Origin: Chionoecetes opilio
Lineage: Eukaryota; Arthropoda; Malacostraca; Decapoda; Majidae
Direction of reading: 5' to 3'
Length of the DNA stretch: 64,000 nt
Assembly (NCBI GenBank): GCA_016584305.1
Contig: JACEEZ010005901.1
Span: 1-64,000 of the forward strand
The translations under genes and the position numbers were made by a program. This document shows, piece after piece, positions 45,175-54,842 of the stretch. The stretch's first letter is position 1; each line of letters starts with the position of its first letter. The notes under the pieces were generated by a model. It was given only the letters and a program-made list of their open reading frames with translations. It did not search any database and was not told the origin of the DNA.

Positions 45175-47300
45175 ACATAAGAACATAAGAAAATAAGGAA
45201 GCTACAAGAGGCCGCGAGGCCTACACGTGGTAGTTCCTGTCACCTAACACTACCTACATCCACCTTTCATCCCCATCCATGAACCTATCCAGCTCCCCTT
45301 TAAAGCTCCCTAATGACTCCGCACTAAATACCTGTCTACTGAGACCATTCCATTCATTCACCACCCTATTTATGAACCAGTTTTTCCCTATTTCCTTTCT
45401 AAATCTACTCTTTTCCAACTTGAATCCGTTACTTCTTGTTCTACCCTGGTTAAAAGCCGCAAGAACTTTTCCTACCTCTCCTTTATTAAATCCCTTTATC
45501 CACTTAAAAACTTCTATCAAATCGCCCCTTAATCTGCGTCTCTCGAGTGAGTGTAATTTTAATAACTTCAATCTCTTCTCATAACTAAAGTTACGCATCC
45601 CTTGTATCATTTTGGTCATCCTTCTCTGCACTGCTTCTAACAAGGCTATATCCATCCTGTAATATGGAGACCAAAACTGAACCGCATAGTCTAGGTGAAG
45701 CCTGACTAGAGCCAGATAAAGCTTTAGAATAACTTTCGCACTTCTACTTTTAACACTTCTGGTAATTAATCCTAATACTCTATTAGCTCTATTTCTGGTC
45801 TCAATACATTGTTTTCTAGGTCAGAGGTCTGGGCTCACCCTCACTCCAAGATCTTTTTCACCTTCTGATCTTTTCAGCGATACATTGCTTATGGTGTATC
45901 TATTACCAGGGTTTTTTCTATCAACATTCATAACGCTGCACTTATCAATATTAAATTCCATCTGCCATCTGACTGCCCACTCGTTAAGTTTATCTAAGTC
46001 TCCCTGCAATATGTTTACATCAGACTGTGATCCAATAATCCTACCTACCTTAGTATCATCAGCAAACTTGCTGATATCACTGCTAATCCCACTATCCAAG
46101 TCGTTGATGTAAATCAAAAATAGTAATGGATCCAAAACAGACCCTTGTGGAACTCCACTTGTCACCAGTCCCCATTCAGATTTAGAACCATTAATTGTAA
46201 CCCTTTGTTGCCTATTACTTAGCCAAGCTCTGATCCAATGAAGAACCTTCTCATCTATACCATGAGCCTTAACCTTATTTAAGAGTCGCTCGTGTGGTAC
46301 TTTGTCAAATGCCTTACTAAAGTCCAGATATATTATATGATAATCCTTATCATTATCTGCCGTCGCATAAACTTTCCTATAAAAACTCAATCAATTGGTG
46401 AGACATGACCTACCCTTGGTGAATCCATGTTGTGAATCATTGATCAAACTACAGTCAAACCTCGATATAACGGACTAAAGGGGGGAGGAGTGGTCCGTTA
46501 AAGCCGATTGTCCCTTTTAGCGAGGGTATTTTCCCAAGGGTGGAAAAATATATGCAAAAAACGGAAAAATTGTGAAATAAATGAAAAATAATAACAAACA
46601 CAACCAGACTGTGTAGCTATGTTGGGAGGTAAACAGTGACTGGCACTACATGCTGAATTTGGTCCGCTCCTACACGTGAAATAAATCAGAAATAATCACA
46701 AACACAACCAGACCGTGTAGCTTAGTCAAGCTCAATCTCTAGTGAAAGGTAAACAAATTACTACGTGCCAGCTGATTTCAGCCATGGCTTCCAAAGGTAT
46801 TGCTTATTATCATGACTAATGCTCATTATTATATATATTATATGGTTGTGAAGTGCAGTTCTATACACATGTCACTATTTAGGTCAGTGTAGCACTGCGT
46901 GTCACCTTAGATAAGGGTGATTTAGGGTGTTGAGGTGACAGGGAGAGTGTATCAGCGGCCACGCCATAACACTAATAGTCACTATTCGAGTTCGACCAAC
47001 ATCAAGACTCTCCATATGCCTACAGGCGCTATAGGCTACAACGAAAAAAAAAAAAAAAATCATATCCTGCCCGCAAATTCGTCACGCAAATTGAGTCCGT
47101 TACATCCGAAGTCCGTTAAATCGAGTTCCGTTATATCGAGGTTTGACTATGTTTATCTAAGTGCTCTCTCATGTTTTTTGCAATAATAGATTCCAATAAT
47201 TTACCCACCACTGACGTTAGACTTATGGGTCGATAATTTGACTTCAGTCCTCTTTCTCCCTTCTTAAATATGGGAACAACCATAGACCACTGTATACCTG
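45175..47300 (-). pseudogene. 5'-truncated CR1-like LINE, reverse transcriptase ORF
   Basis: The minus-strand frame covers much of a non-LTR reverse transcriptase. VVPIFKKGERGLKSNYRPIS starts near 47290; after a MITE insertion come QHGFTKGRSCLTN, YLDFSKAFDKVPHERLL, SGVPQGSVLDPLLFLIYIND and the catalytic FADDTK. The C-terminal tail has RRRLRGDLIEVFKWIKG. Two in-frame TGA codons are visible, one just after SCLTN (near 46389) and one after the VRVSPDL segment (near 45823). The 5' portion, including any endonuclease, is missing. The 3' end near 45175 reads as CTTATTTTCTTATGTTCTTA on the minus strand, a terminus typical of this arthropod group as I recall it. Inactive. Confidence 0.85.
46452..47147. 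mobile_element. Pogo/Tigger-like MITE inserted in the LINE
   Basis: The left end is CAGTCAAACCTCGATATAAC; the right end is its complement lacking the outer 2 bases. TA is present at 46450-46451 and 47148-47149. If the element and one TA are disregarded, the LINE frame on the minus strand runs on without a shift, which fixes the insertion exactly. The ends match the CAG(T/G)..ACCTCGATATAACG signature of pogo/Tigger elements. It has no transposase. The segment 46870-46935 (GTGTCACCTTAGATAAGGGT) resembles part of U (for example 16545-16580). Confidence 0.8.
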
Positions 47301-47409
47301 GACTGTTCACGCGACAATGTTTTGAATTGCGGGGCTGCATAGGGACCTGTGGGATGCCCGACAAAGAGATATAGTGGTCTATGGACTATCATATAGACTG
47401 GTTTATCAG
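47301..47409. other. Short unassigned spacer
   Basis: About 100 bp between the truncated LINE and a foldback-related fragment. It contains an imperfect AGACCACTATA / TAGTGGTCTATGG repeat. No feature. Confidence 0.3.
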
Positions 47410-47710
47410 TATATATGATATACTGTAATCTTCGTAAATGTTTGTTCTATTATATTATCAAATAAAAAACAGTAAAACACGCTAAAGAAATGCCATTACG
47501 AAACCATGAAGAAATATGCATTCACTTAATGCCTCGCCATTTAAAACTTTGCGAGTCAACTTTTATCATGAAGGTTATCAATAGAAGCGCAATTTTATTA
47601 GCTTTCCATTGCTATATTTCGTTATCTGATAAATTAATTAGAACCATGCATAAATTAGCGTTAAATAAATAAATAAAATCATCAATCGGGTAATTTTCCC
47701 GATTGAATCA
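47410..47710. mobile_element. Foldback element fragment (half of the 7.5-8.1 kb palindrome)
   Basis: Matches 7535-7830: ATCTTCGTAAATGTTTGTTC, ACAGTAAAACACGCTAAAGA, CGCCATTTAAAACTTT, ATCAATAGAAGCGCAATTTT, and it ends at CGGGTAATTTTCCCG. Only one arm is present, so the family exists elsewhere as a half-length form. Confidence 0.75.
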
Positions 47711-47779
47711 CAGCCAGTTAGAGCATGAAGCGCCAAGAGCTCGGGTACGATTGCTGAATGTTTACGAGCAGTTTCCTTC

Positions 47780-48472
47780 ATGTCAATGCACGACCGACCC
47801 ATGATTGGAGATGCTGCGACTCATGGAATTGGGAAAACAAAAGCAATCGCTGTGGCTCGGAAAGGCTACACTCTGGATCAGCTTGGTAAACCCTTGGCAA
47901 ATATCGTTGAAGTCACCAAACAAGCAACAGCTTTCATGGGTGCGTGCTATGGCATTACAACTCCCACCTCTTCGATGACCAAGATCCGCCAGAAGCTATG
48001 GGCACAGAAGACTGGCAAAGCGACAGCAGCACCGAAGCTGTGTAGTTTGCCCCCAACTACAGAAGGGTTTGAGCAGTTCGTAGAGCACACCACCAAGTCG
48101 CTCACTGGTACAGTGCCCTGATTGGGGATCCACCCACTCTCGCTGCAGTGGAACACGGGTGGGAAGCTGAGGACACTGACAAGTGTCTCATCCCTCGAAA
48201 TATGGAGGACGGTGTATCCTACGCCCCGGAGCACATTCTCAAGCTGGTCAGATGTGGCTGAACATCTGAGCGAGCATGTAGAGGTGGGAAATGTGGCTGT
48301 ATGGGGCGCCAACTTCCATGCACGATGTTCTGCACCTGCGGTGGTGGTACTGCCTGTTCCAATCCATTCAACATCACTGAGAGTGCAACAGATAGATCAT
48401 GCCGATATCCTTGATGACAGCGATGAGGCAAACGACCGAGCAATGGATGTCGACGATGAGGACGATGAATAG
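47780..48472 (+). pseudogene. CXC-domain (tesmin/TSO1-like cysteine-rich) protein, C-terminal pseudogene
   Basis: The plus frame gives an ATHGIGKTKAIAV segment, then KLCSLPPTTEGFEQFV. After a frameshift near 48080 it reads AHHQVAHWYSALIGDPPTL, AAVEHGW and APEHILKLVRCG. A TGA follows (near 48254), then SERACRGGKCGCMGRQLPC and TMFCTCGGGTACSN. The acidic tail DVDDEDDE is in yet another frame. The order (GIGKK-like, LPPT, GW, LKL(V/I)(K/R)C, cysteine-rich CXC) matches a multicopy family of invertebrate proteins often annotated only as uncharacterised and possibly transposon-associated. With two frameshifts and one stop, it is a pseudogene unless these are errors. Confidence 0.7.
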
Positions 48473-48565
48473 TTCCTAGATATAAGATATTTGGTCCATT
48501 GGGGCATTAATTTAGCTTCATTTATTAGAGTATAACATGTATAATATGTATTGATATACTTTTTT

Positions 48566-48612
48566 ACAGATATTGTGGCGGCCATATTGGATTTATGCCA
48601 TCAATATGGCCG
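48566..48612. repeat. Inverted repeat with GGCGGCCATATTGG core
   Basis: TGGCGGCCATATTGG and CCAATATGGCCGCCA-like words form a hairpin with a short ATTTATGCCATC loop. A related GGCGGTCATCTTGGCGGCC tract lies near 48738-48757. Such GGCCAT(A/C)TTGG palindromes are common at ends of invertebrate DNA transposons, but no complete element is defined here. Confidence 0.5.
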
Positions 48613-48791
48613 CCAAATGATCCAATAACATCATAATCCACTTCCTTGGTCTCTAAAACATATATTTAGACACCAATTTCATCCTTTTACTGTACTTAGA
48701 ACAGGAGTTACAGCCTAATTTATATGTTGATTATATATGGCGGTCATCTTGGCGGCCATCGTGGATTCTGAAAAAGCCAAGCCGGTGACAA

Positions 48792-49064
48792 GTGGCCACC
48801 CACCCTAAATTTTATCTAGACACTGATACCTATCAAAATAAGCCAAAAAACGATTGCTGCCAAACATTGCAAGGTTCACTGGAAATATGCTGCTCTGCCA
48901 CCGGACTACAATGTCTGGAGTGTGGGAAAAGATTTACTCCGAACTCTAATCTCACCAGATACGCCCTGACACACAGTGGTTTGAGGGAGTTCAAGTGTGA
49001 TGTTTGTAAGATGTGTTTCAAGACAAAGGGTGATATTGCCAGGCACGTGAAGATCCACTTTTGA
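48792..49064 (+). CDS. C2H2 zinc-finger protein, C-terminal exon (partial)
   Basis: Open frame of 90 codons. The last 55 codons hold two C2H2 fingers: CLECGKRFTPNSNLTRYALT (the first zinc-binding His is Tyr, followed by H) and CDVCKMCFKTKGDIARHVKI then HF and stop. The second finger keeps all four ligands; the first lacks one, so it may be degenerate. The fingers would bind DNA in the nucleus. The start shown is simply the first ATG of the frame; a splice acceptor upstream is more likely because the first 35 codons resemble no domain. AATAAA at 49249 provides a 3' end. A diverged duplicate lies at 52690-53590. It could be the last exon of a longer gene or a pseudogene. Confidence 0.5.
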   Translation: MATHPKFYLDTDTYQNKPKNDCCQTLQGSLEICCSATGLQCLECGKRFTPNSNLTRYALTHSGLREFKCDVCKMCFKTKGDIARHVKIHF

Positions 49065-49248
49065 GGTGGTGTGTTGTGTGGACAAGTGTGGTTGTACCCG
49101 TGGCTGTGGCAGTGTGTCCTGTGTGGCAGTGGGTGGTGGTGGTGGTGGTGGGCAGTGTGTTACATGTGTGGTGGCAACCGTGCCCTTGTGTTCTGTGAGG
49201 GAGTAATGGCCCAGCAGTTGTTGGGTGGCCAGTGCAGGTGTGACTTTC

Positions 49249-49254
49249 AATAAA
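49249..49254 (+). promoter_or_regulatory. Poly(A) signal AATAAA after zinc-finger exon 1
   Basis: AATAAA 185 bp after the stop, followed by GT/T-rich sequence (TGTTCAAGTCTGTGTTTGTGT) that fits a downstream element. The same arrangement is kept in the duplicate at 53742. Confidence 0.5.
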
Positions 49255-49337
49255 TAAGTTTATTTGTTCAAGTCTGTGTTTGTGTGTATCTTTATTTGAT
49301 CTCAGGGTTGGCAGTTTGTTTATCAGTTTAAGAAGAG

Positions 49338-49590
49338 TGTGGTGGTGGTGGTGGTGATGGTGATGGTGATGGTGGTGATGATGGTGGTGGTGGTGGTGAT
49401 GATGGTGGTGGTGGTGATGGTGGAGGTGATGGTGGTGATGGTGATGGTGGTGATGGTGATGGTGATAGTGATGATGGTGGTGGTGATGGTGGTGATGATG
49501 GTGGTGGTGATGGTGGAGGTGGTGGTGGTGGTGATGATGGTGGTGATGGTGATAGTGATGATGGTGGTGGTGGCATTAATGGTGAAGGTG
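49338..49590 (+). repeat. (GGTGAT/GGTGGT)n minisatellite
   Basis: About 250 bp of GGTGGTGAT-type hexamer/nonamer repeat. The plus frame is all Val/Met and the minus frame all Pro/Ser; both are spurious. The duplicate region at 53828-53870 has only about 40 bp of the same repeat, so it expanded here after duplication. Confidence 0.9.
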
Positions 49591-49670
49591 TTGATGTTTC
49601 ATTGCAGCAAGACATCAATAAGAATAGCTGTTAATGTCTCCATGAAGAATATAACTCCTAACATGCGTAG

Positions 49671-49975
49671 GGAACTCCGTAGTGTAGGGGTAGCACGCTC
49701 GGTTCACAACCGAGAAGTCCTGGGTTCGATCCCCGGGCGGAGCGGAAACAGTTGGGCTGTTTCCTTAAAACCCGAGCCCCTGTCCACCCAGCAGTGAATG
49801 GGTACCGGGTGTTAGCCGGGGGTTTGAGACCCGCCTCCCGGGGTGGTGGCTTCGGCCAACACTATAAGCACTAGCAGACAGCTCTCTCTCCTCCAAAGCT
49901 GTCTGGTTACAGTGGAGATCCATCTCAGCTGCGTCGTAACTGACGAAATTCTTCAAACAAAAAAACAAAAACGCA
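49671..49975 (+). mobile_element. tRNA-derived SINE
   Basis: The 5' head (49672-49744) folds like a tRNA. It has an A-box-like TAGTGTAGGGG, a perfect CTCGG-TTCACAA-CCGAG anticodon arm (CAC, valine-like) and B-box GGTTCGATCCC. The acceptor stem is imperfect at its base and no plausible mature tRNA 3' end follows. A body of about 200 bp continues with CCACCCAGCAGTGAATGGGT and GTGGAGATCCATCTCAGC, and it ends in an A-rich AAACAAAAAAACAAAAAC tail. This is SINE organisation, not a functional tRNA gene. The duplicated locus near 53950 lacks it. Confidence 0.75.
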
Positions 49976-50575
49976 AGTAACATATACATACATACAACAT
50001 ATAAAATGCCATTAATATAACATGAATCAATCAATAAATCCTATAATGTGTGGTAATACTTGAGTGTATTTGATATATTGAGGTAATGTAATGGGTATTC
50101 TGGCACCCTGCGCTCCTTGTTGACCTCGAGGCTTGGAAAAACACTTGGTTCCTCTCTCGCATCAGTTATCCTTCAGTTTTTTTTAACCTCGAATGACTCA
50201 CCCCGGCGACGTCCAGGGTGATAAAGGGTGGTAAGGGTGTGTGTGTGGTTGTGGGGTGAAATGTGAGCTGGGAACAGGTTAAACAGGTGGAATGTAAGGG
50301 TTTTAAAATTGGGTTTTTATTAGTGGACGAGGAGGAAAAGACAACTGGTATATTAGGGCGACAGGGAGTTTTTCGTGCACAGGTTGTTTTTCGACCCAGT
50401 TTTGTTTAGTTGTTTCGTACCAGGTTTTGTTATTTGTTTCGCGTCACACAGGTTTTGTTGTTCTTTCGTACACTGATTTGAGTGTTTTCGTAACATATCC
50501 GCGGTGTCGTTTCCGTAACTAGTAGTCAGTTCCACCTCTGAGCTGAGTGTACTACCACGGGTAGCCATCAAACGT
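49976..50575. other. No gene recognised
   Basis: Intergenic DNA with a TATACATACATACA tract and TTTCGTAC/TTTTGTT repeats near 50385-50470 (three imperfect GTTTTGTT..TTTCGT blocks). No family recognised. Confidence 0.4.
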
Positions 50576-50672
50576 CCCGGGTGAAAACGTCCATGGTTCA
50601 GAATGGACCATAACGTCCACGGTTAGGTTGGGTTGGTTAGGTTTGGTTTAACCTAACCTAACCCAATTCCTA
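50576..50672. repeat. Inverted AACGTCC and TTAGG-like repeat
   Basis: AAACGTCC/AACGTCCA words occur three times, then TTAGGTTGGGTTGGTTAGGT faces AACCTAACCTAACCC head-to-head. It resembles a short, inverted interstitial telomere-like tract (TTAGG is the common arthropod repeat). Confidence 0.5.
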
Positions 50673-50871
50673 CCACGCTAACTACCACTTGTACGCATAA
50701 CCACCCTATTAAGCTGCCTGATCGTTTATCACGCCATGATCAGCGCCGTATGCCGTAGTCACAAGAAATACGGCTAGTTGGCATTCCGTATCTTTTAGAA
50801 CGCAGACACCTAGGAACACGCCTGCGTAACCTCTTGCCGCGGTGATCTAAGTCAATAAAGTATTAGGGTAG

Positions 50872-51950
50872 TATTTTACACCAGGACCGACATTGCCTCC
50901 ACAATTGGGAGTGTTGGGTTTCTGTTACCTTATGGAATTAACCCCTTCACTGCGGATATCAAATCCATAGTCCTACCCCCCTGTGCGGCAGGTTTAAATT
51001 AAAATAAAATAATACTGATCCTATTTTAGAAAGTGCCTAAATGAATAGGAGGCTCTTCCATACAGCCAAATCTATGTTTCGTCTTGGTTGGAGGCACCAC
51101 TAAGTGAAGAGTTACGTCAAAGTGCAGCAACAGGGCGGACGTGCTGCCATACGCAACAATTAAACGACTTACTACTCAACATATACAGCTTATTTTCGTA
51201 CATAAATGCTTCATTTATGCTTCAGTCATCACTTCTGTTTTTATATCCATCAAGAATATATTGAATATCTTGACTAGTTTAGCCTCGCCATTGAGTTAGA
51301 GAGCGCGGCAGCGTCAACACGTCGTACTGTAACCGCTTGACCTTTATTAGTCACACTAACTCAACGCAAGGCAAAAAAAGAAGGTTCTATTATACGCAAC
51401 ACTTGACACTGTTTTGCCACAAGCCCTATCACAACGAATATTTTACCCATAATATCATTGAAGCGCGCAGTTTAAATACATAAAAACCATAATATGGTGA
51501 CCAGCTGCAGTGAACCCTTAAATAGCTGAGAGACCGTATTTGTCCAGCCGCAGTGAAGGGTTAAGGAAACATTCTCTCTATGAACTTCCGTCGCAATCAT
51601 TACTTATGGAGATAACGATATGTTGTTTATAGGGAGGCGAGGAGACAAGTGTTTACGTCCGCCCCACTCTTCTTCCTCTTGTGACCTGGCTCGCCTCTGT
51701 TTCTCTTGCCGTGGACACTTTTTAATAGAGTTTGGCTTTAGTTAGTAGTTAAAGCGTGGGGTTTAGGTTGATTAGTGGAGTCAAAGTGGGTTAGTTAGTG
51801 GAATTTTCATATCCTTTCCACTCCTTCCTATTATAAACTCTTAATTCTCAGAAGTATGATTGTCCGAGAAGCTCATAGAGAGAATGCTTCTTGAATTCCA
51901 ATCAGGTTAACAAAACCACACTCCCAATGTGTAGGCAAATTCTGTCCTGG
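50872..51950. mobile_element. MITE with about 95-bp TIRs, split by a second MITE
   Basis: The left arm TTTACACCAGGAC...TTGGGAGTGTTGGGTTT continues after the inner insertion as GGAAACATTCTCTCTATGA. The right arm (about 51865-51950) is the complement: TCATAGAGAGAATGC, GGTTAACAAAACCACACTCC and GTCCTGGTGTAAA. The unique middle is about 270 bp. No coding capacity and no clear target duplication. Confidence 0.6.
50942..51560. mobile_element. piggyBac-like MITE (TTAA target) nested in the outer MITE
   Basis: TTAA at 50938-50941 and 51561-51564 flanks a 619-bp element with ends CCCCTTCACTGCGG and CCGCAGTGAAGGG. TTAA duplication and C-rich ends fit piggyBac-derived non-autonomous elements. It lies inside the left arm of the outer MITE, so it inserted later. 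Confidence 0.7.
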
Positions 51951-52081
51951 TGTAAACATGTACCAGTATAGAATAACAAAATATTATAAAACAATACATC
52001 AATAGGCGACAACAATCATCAGAATTTTTTATTTTTTATTTTTTATGTATTACATGGTGTCCTGGCTGTGACCACTGTTTG
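51951..52081. other. No gene recognised
   Basis: AT-rich spacer with TTTTTTATTTTTTATTTTTT near 52027-52045. No feature. Confidence 0.4.
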
Positions 52082-52400
52082 TCAGGTGCTGAGGTCACAG
52101 TCCCATCTGGCTCTCTGTGTGGTGACTGTTTGACCACTTGTTGCAGGTGCTGAGGTCACAGTCCCAGCTGGCTCTCTGTGTCCTGGACTGACCACTGTTG
52201 CAGGTGCTGATGTCACAGCCCCAGCTGGCTCTCTGTGTCCCTGCACTGTGACCGACTGTTTGCAGGGTGCCTGGAGGTCACCCCCCCAGCTGGCTCTTGT
52301 GTCCTGACTGTGACCACTGTTGCAGGTGCTTGAGGTCACGTCCCCCAGCTGGCTCTCTTGTCCTGCTGTCACCACTGTTGCAGTGCTGAGGTCACGTACC
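52082..52400 (+). repeat. Minisatellite, about 57-62 bp unit, six copies
   Basis: Unit: GTGCTGAGGTCACAGTCCCA, GCTGGCTCTCTGTGTCCTG, ACTGTGACCACTGTTGCAG. Six imperfect copies sit immediately upstream of the second zinc-finger block. Each unit carries a pyrimidine-containing CTGTTGCAG, a plausible splice-acceptor sequence. Confidence 0.8.
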
Positions 52401-52599
52401 AGCTGTGTGTTCTACTTGGCCACAAAACTAAGGCATCTCGCGCCGGCATCCCTAAAGCTTCCTGCAGGACCGGACACCATGTGTTGCTGCCGCGAGTATT
52501 GCTGCGCTGGAGGCTGTGGCAGGAGAAGCATCATCAGTCTGCCTCAGCTGTGGGGAGGACACAGAGATGGCAAGAATTCACTGTTAGGCAGGCAGCTCA

Positions 52600-53590
52600 G
52601 GCCCAAGAATGAGAGAGGCAGTTTTGTTGCTCACAATGTAGTAAATCATTCAGATTCAAGAGTCCCTGCTTGAAGCCATTTCCTAAAACGCACATGTGGC
52701 GTAAAGGATTATGAATGTCTATAGTGTGGGAAAAATTTTTTTTTGTTTAAATCAATAAAAAGTGGGGGTTTAAAACCCCTAACCAGACACACCCTGACAC
52801 AATAACAGTGGCGTCAAGGCGTCAAGGATTATGAATGTCTGGAGTGTGGTGAAGAAAATTTGAAGTTAAGTCTAGCCTCACCCACACACCCTGATACACA
52901 GTGTGTTAACCATTTTGAATGTCTAAGTGTGTGAAAAGATTTTACTAAGAAGTCTCACCTCACCCAATCACCGTGACACACAGTGGTGTTTTAAAAATCA
53001 TGAATGTGCTGGAGTGTGGGAAAGATTTAGTGATAAGTCTGACCTCACCCGGACACACCTGACACACAGTGGTGTTAAGAATCACCATGTCTGGAGTGTG
53101 GGAAAAAATTTACTCAGAAGTCTGGCCCTCACCACACCCCCTGAACGCACAGTGGTGTTAAAAAATCATGAATGTCTGGAGTGTGGGAAAAGATTTACTC
53201 AGAAGTCTAACCTCACCCGACACAACCCTGACACACAGTGGTTTTAATAATCCCCAATGTCTGGAATGGTGGGGAAGATTTTACCATAAGTCTAACCTCA
53301 ACCGCACACCCTGACACACCTGTGTTAAGAATCACCATGTCCTGGAGTGTGGGAAAAGATTTACTCCACAAGTCCTTGTCCTCTACCCAACACTCGCCTG
53401 ACACTACAGTGGTGCAAGAATCACCAATGTCTGGAGTTGTGGGAAAAAATTTACTAAGAAGTCTGACCTCACCACCAGACACGCCCTTGAGACCAGTGGT
53501 TTTGAAGGGATTTCAATGTGATGTTTTGTAAGAGTGTTTCAAGACACGAGTGATATTACAAGCACATGAAGATCTCACTTTTGAGGTGGT
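52600..53590 (+). pseudogene. C2H2 zinc-finger array, frameshifted duplicate
   Basis: About nine to ten degenerate 84-bp C2H2 finger units. Recognisable pieces in three frames include CSQCSKSFRFKS (52640s), ECLECGKRFTQKSNLTRH (53170s) and repeated CTGGAGTGTGGGAAA codons for LECGK. Linkers of the TGVK/THSGVK type recur (CACACAGTGGTGTTAA). Almost every finger is separated from the next by a one-base indel, so no long frame survives. The last finger and 3' flank align with 48985-49330. It may be a true pseudogene or an error-rich read of a functional array. Confidence 0.65.
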
Positions 53591-53741
53591 GTGTTGTGTG
53601 GACAAAATTGGTTGTACCCCGGGGACCGTGGCTGTGGCAAGTGGTCCTGTGTGGCAGTGGTGTGTGGCAGCCGTGGCCTTGTGTTCTGTGAGGGATTAAT
53701 GGCCCCAGCATTGTTGGGTGGCCATGCGGTTGTAAACTTTT

Positions 53742-53747
53742 AATAAA
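53742..53747 (+). promoter_or_regulatory. Poly(A) signal AATAAA after zinc-finger copy 2
   Basis: Same position and context as the AATAAA at 49249, with the GTGT-rich downstream sequence conserved. Confidence 0.45.
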
Positions 53748-53994
53748 TAGTTTAGTTGTTCAAGTGTGTTTTTGTGTGTATCTTTATTGATCTCAGGGTT
53801 GAGCCGTTTTTTTAGCAGTTTAAGAAGATGTGATGGTGATGGTGGGTAATGATGGTGATGGCATATATGGTGGAAGGTGTTTTGATGGTTCATTGCAGCA
53901 AGACATCAATAATAAGAACCTTTATGTCTCAATTGATGAATAAACTCTTAACATACAAGTAATGAAGCCATGCAGGCCTTTCATAGGTATATTT

Positions 53995-54213
53995 TATGTT
54001 CGTTCTGGCCACTGTAGGCCCAGAACCGTAATTTCCATTGTAATTTGTGTACCATTAACGATTTGTAGTGACTATAAGCAATGTTTTTATAGCTATGACC
54101 TGTTTTAGTAGCTTGTCACTAACTCATTTGGTAAATTCATGCTTCGTTCATTTTTATGGCTCCAACAACCATTTTATATACAAAGGAAAGATTCTGGGCG
54201 TGAAGGGGTTTAA
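53995..54213 (+). mobile_element. TTAA-type MITE, 5'-truncated copy (single-unit form)
   Basis: Contains one copy of GGCCCAGAACCGTAATTTCC, then TGTGTACCATTAACGATTTG, AGTGACTATAAGCAATG and the right end GGGCGTGAAGGGG. It matches the flanks of the tandem array at 56803-58586, but the CCCAGAACGTAATT unit is present once instead of about 50 times. The left TTAACCCC end is missing. Confidence 0.65.
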
Positions 54214-54373
54214 TATACAAATAAGTTTAGCCCTTAGTTGACAGGATACTAAGCAGGTCATAGCTATAAAACATTGTCTATAGTCACTACAAATCGTCCC
54301 CGTGGTACCCAAATTATAAGGGAAAAAAAAATTAACAGTTGTTTTTTGTTTTTTCTGGGCCTCAAGGGGTTAA
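54214..54373 (-). mobile_element. TTAA-type MITE, inverted partial copy
   Basis: On the minus strand it reads TTAACCCCTTGAGGCCCAGA from 54373, then, after an A/T-run region, GACGATTTGTAGTGACTATA, GACAATGTTTTATAGCTATG and ACCTGCTTAGTATCC. It lies head-to-head with the copy at 53995-54213, so the pair forms an inverted repeat. Confidence 0.6.
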
Positions 54374-54403
54374 ATTAAGTTCATTGCATCATGCCTGTAT
54401 GTA

Positions 54404-54575
54404 TGTATGTTGTTGTTGTTATTGTTGTTATTGAAGAAGTAGTAGTAGTTATTATTATTATTAATATTATTTGCACAGATGTTGTTGTTGTTGTTGTAGT
54501 CGTTGTTGTTGTTGTTGTATGCCTTCGTGTGAGGATGCAATTATTATTATTATTGTTATTATTTGCACAGATGTT
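54404..54575. repeat. GTT/ATT/AGT trinucleotide microsatellites
   Basis: (TGT)n, (AGT)n and (ATT)n tracts in series. The word TATTTGCACAGATGTT occurs at both about 54466 and about 54559, so the block is partly duplicated. Confidence 0.85.
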
Positions 54576-54701
54576 CCCGAGCAAGGGGTGAACAGTCAGC
54601 AGAATGGACGACAGCTACGCCACCCCACAACCAAGATACACCTGCCTACCATGACAACAACGATCGTGTCAACCTTTCATACACAGGCCAAGGGTTTAAA
54701 C

Positions 54702-54842
54702 AACTCTCTCTTCTCTCTCTCTTCTCTCTCTCTCTCGCTCTCTCTCGCTCTCTTCTCCTTCTCTCTCTCATCTCTCTCTCTCTCCTCTCTCTCGCTCTCA
54801 TCTTCTCTCTCTTCTCTCCGTCTCTCTCTCTCTCTCTCTCCT
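54702..54842 (+). repeat. (CT)n microsatellite
   Basis: 140 bp of CTCTCT with interspersed CG, TCA and TTCT. The Leu/Ser-only frames are spurious. Confidence 0.95.

Noticed and set aside
49672..49744. Functional tRNA-Val (CAC) gene
   Set aside because: Anticodon and T arms are good, but the acceptor stem is imperfect and the sequence continues into a SINE body with an A-rich tail; an empty site exists in the duplicated locus.
49339..49797. 152-codon Val/Met-rich frame
   Set aside because: Translation of the GGTGAT repeat plus SINE head.
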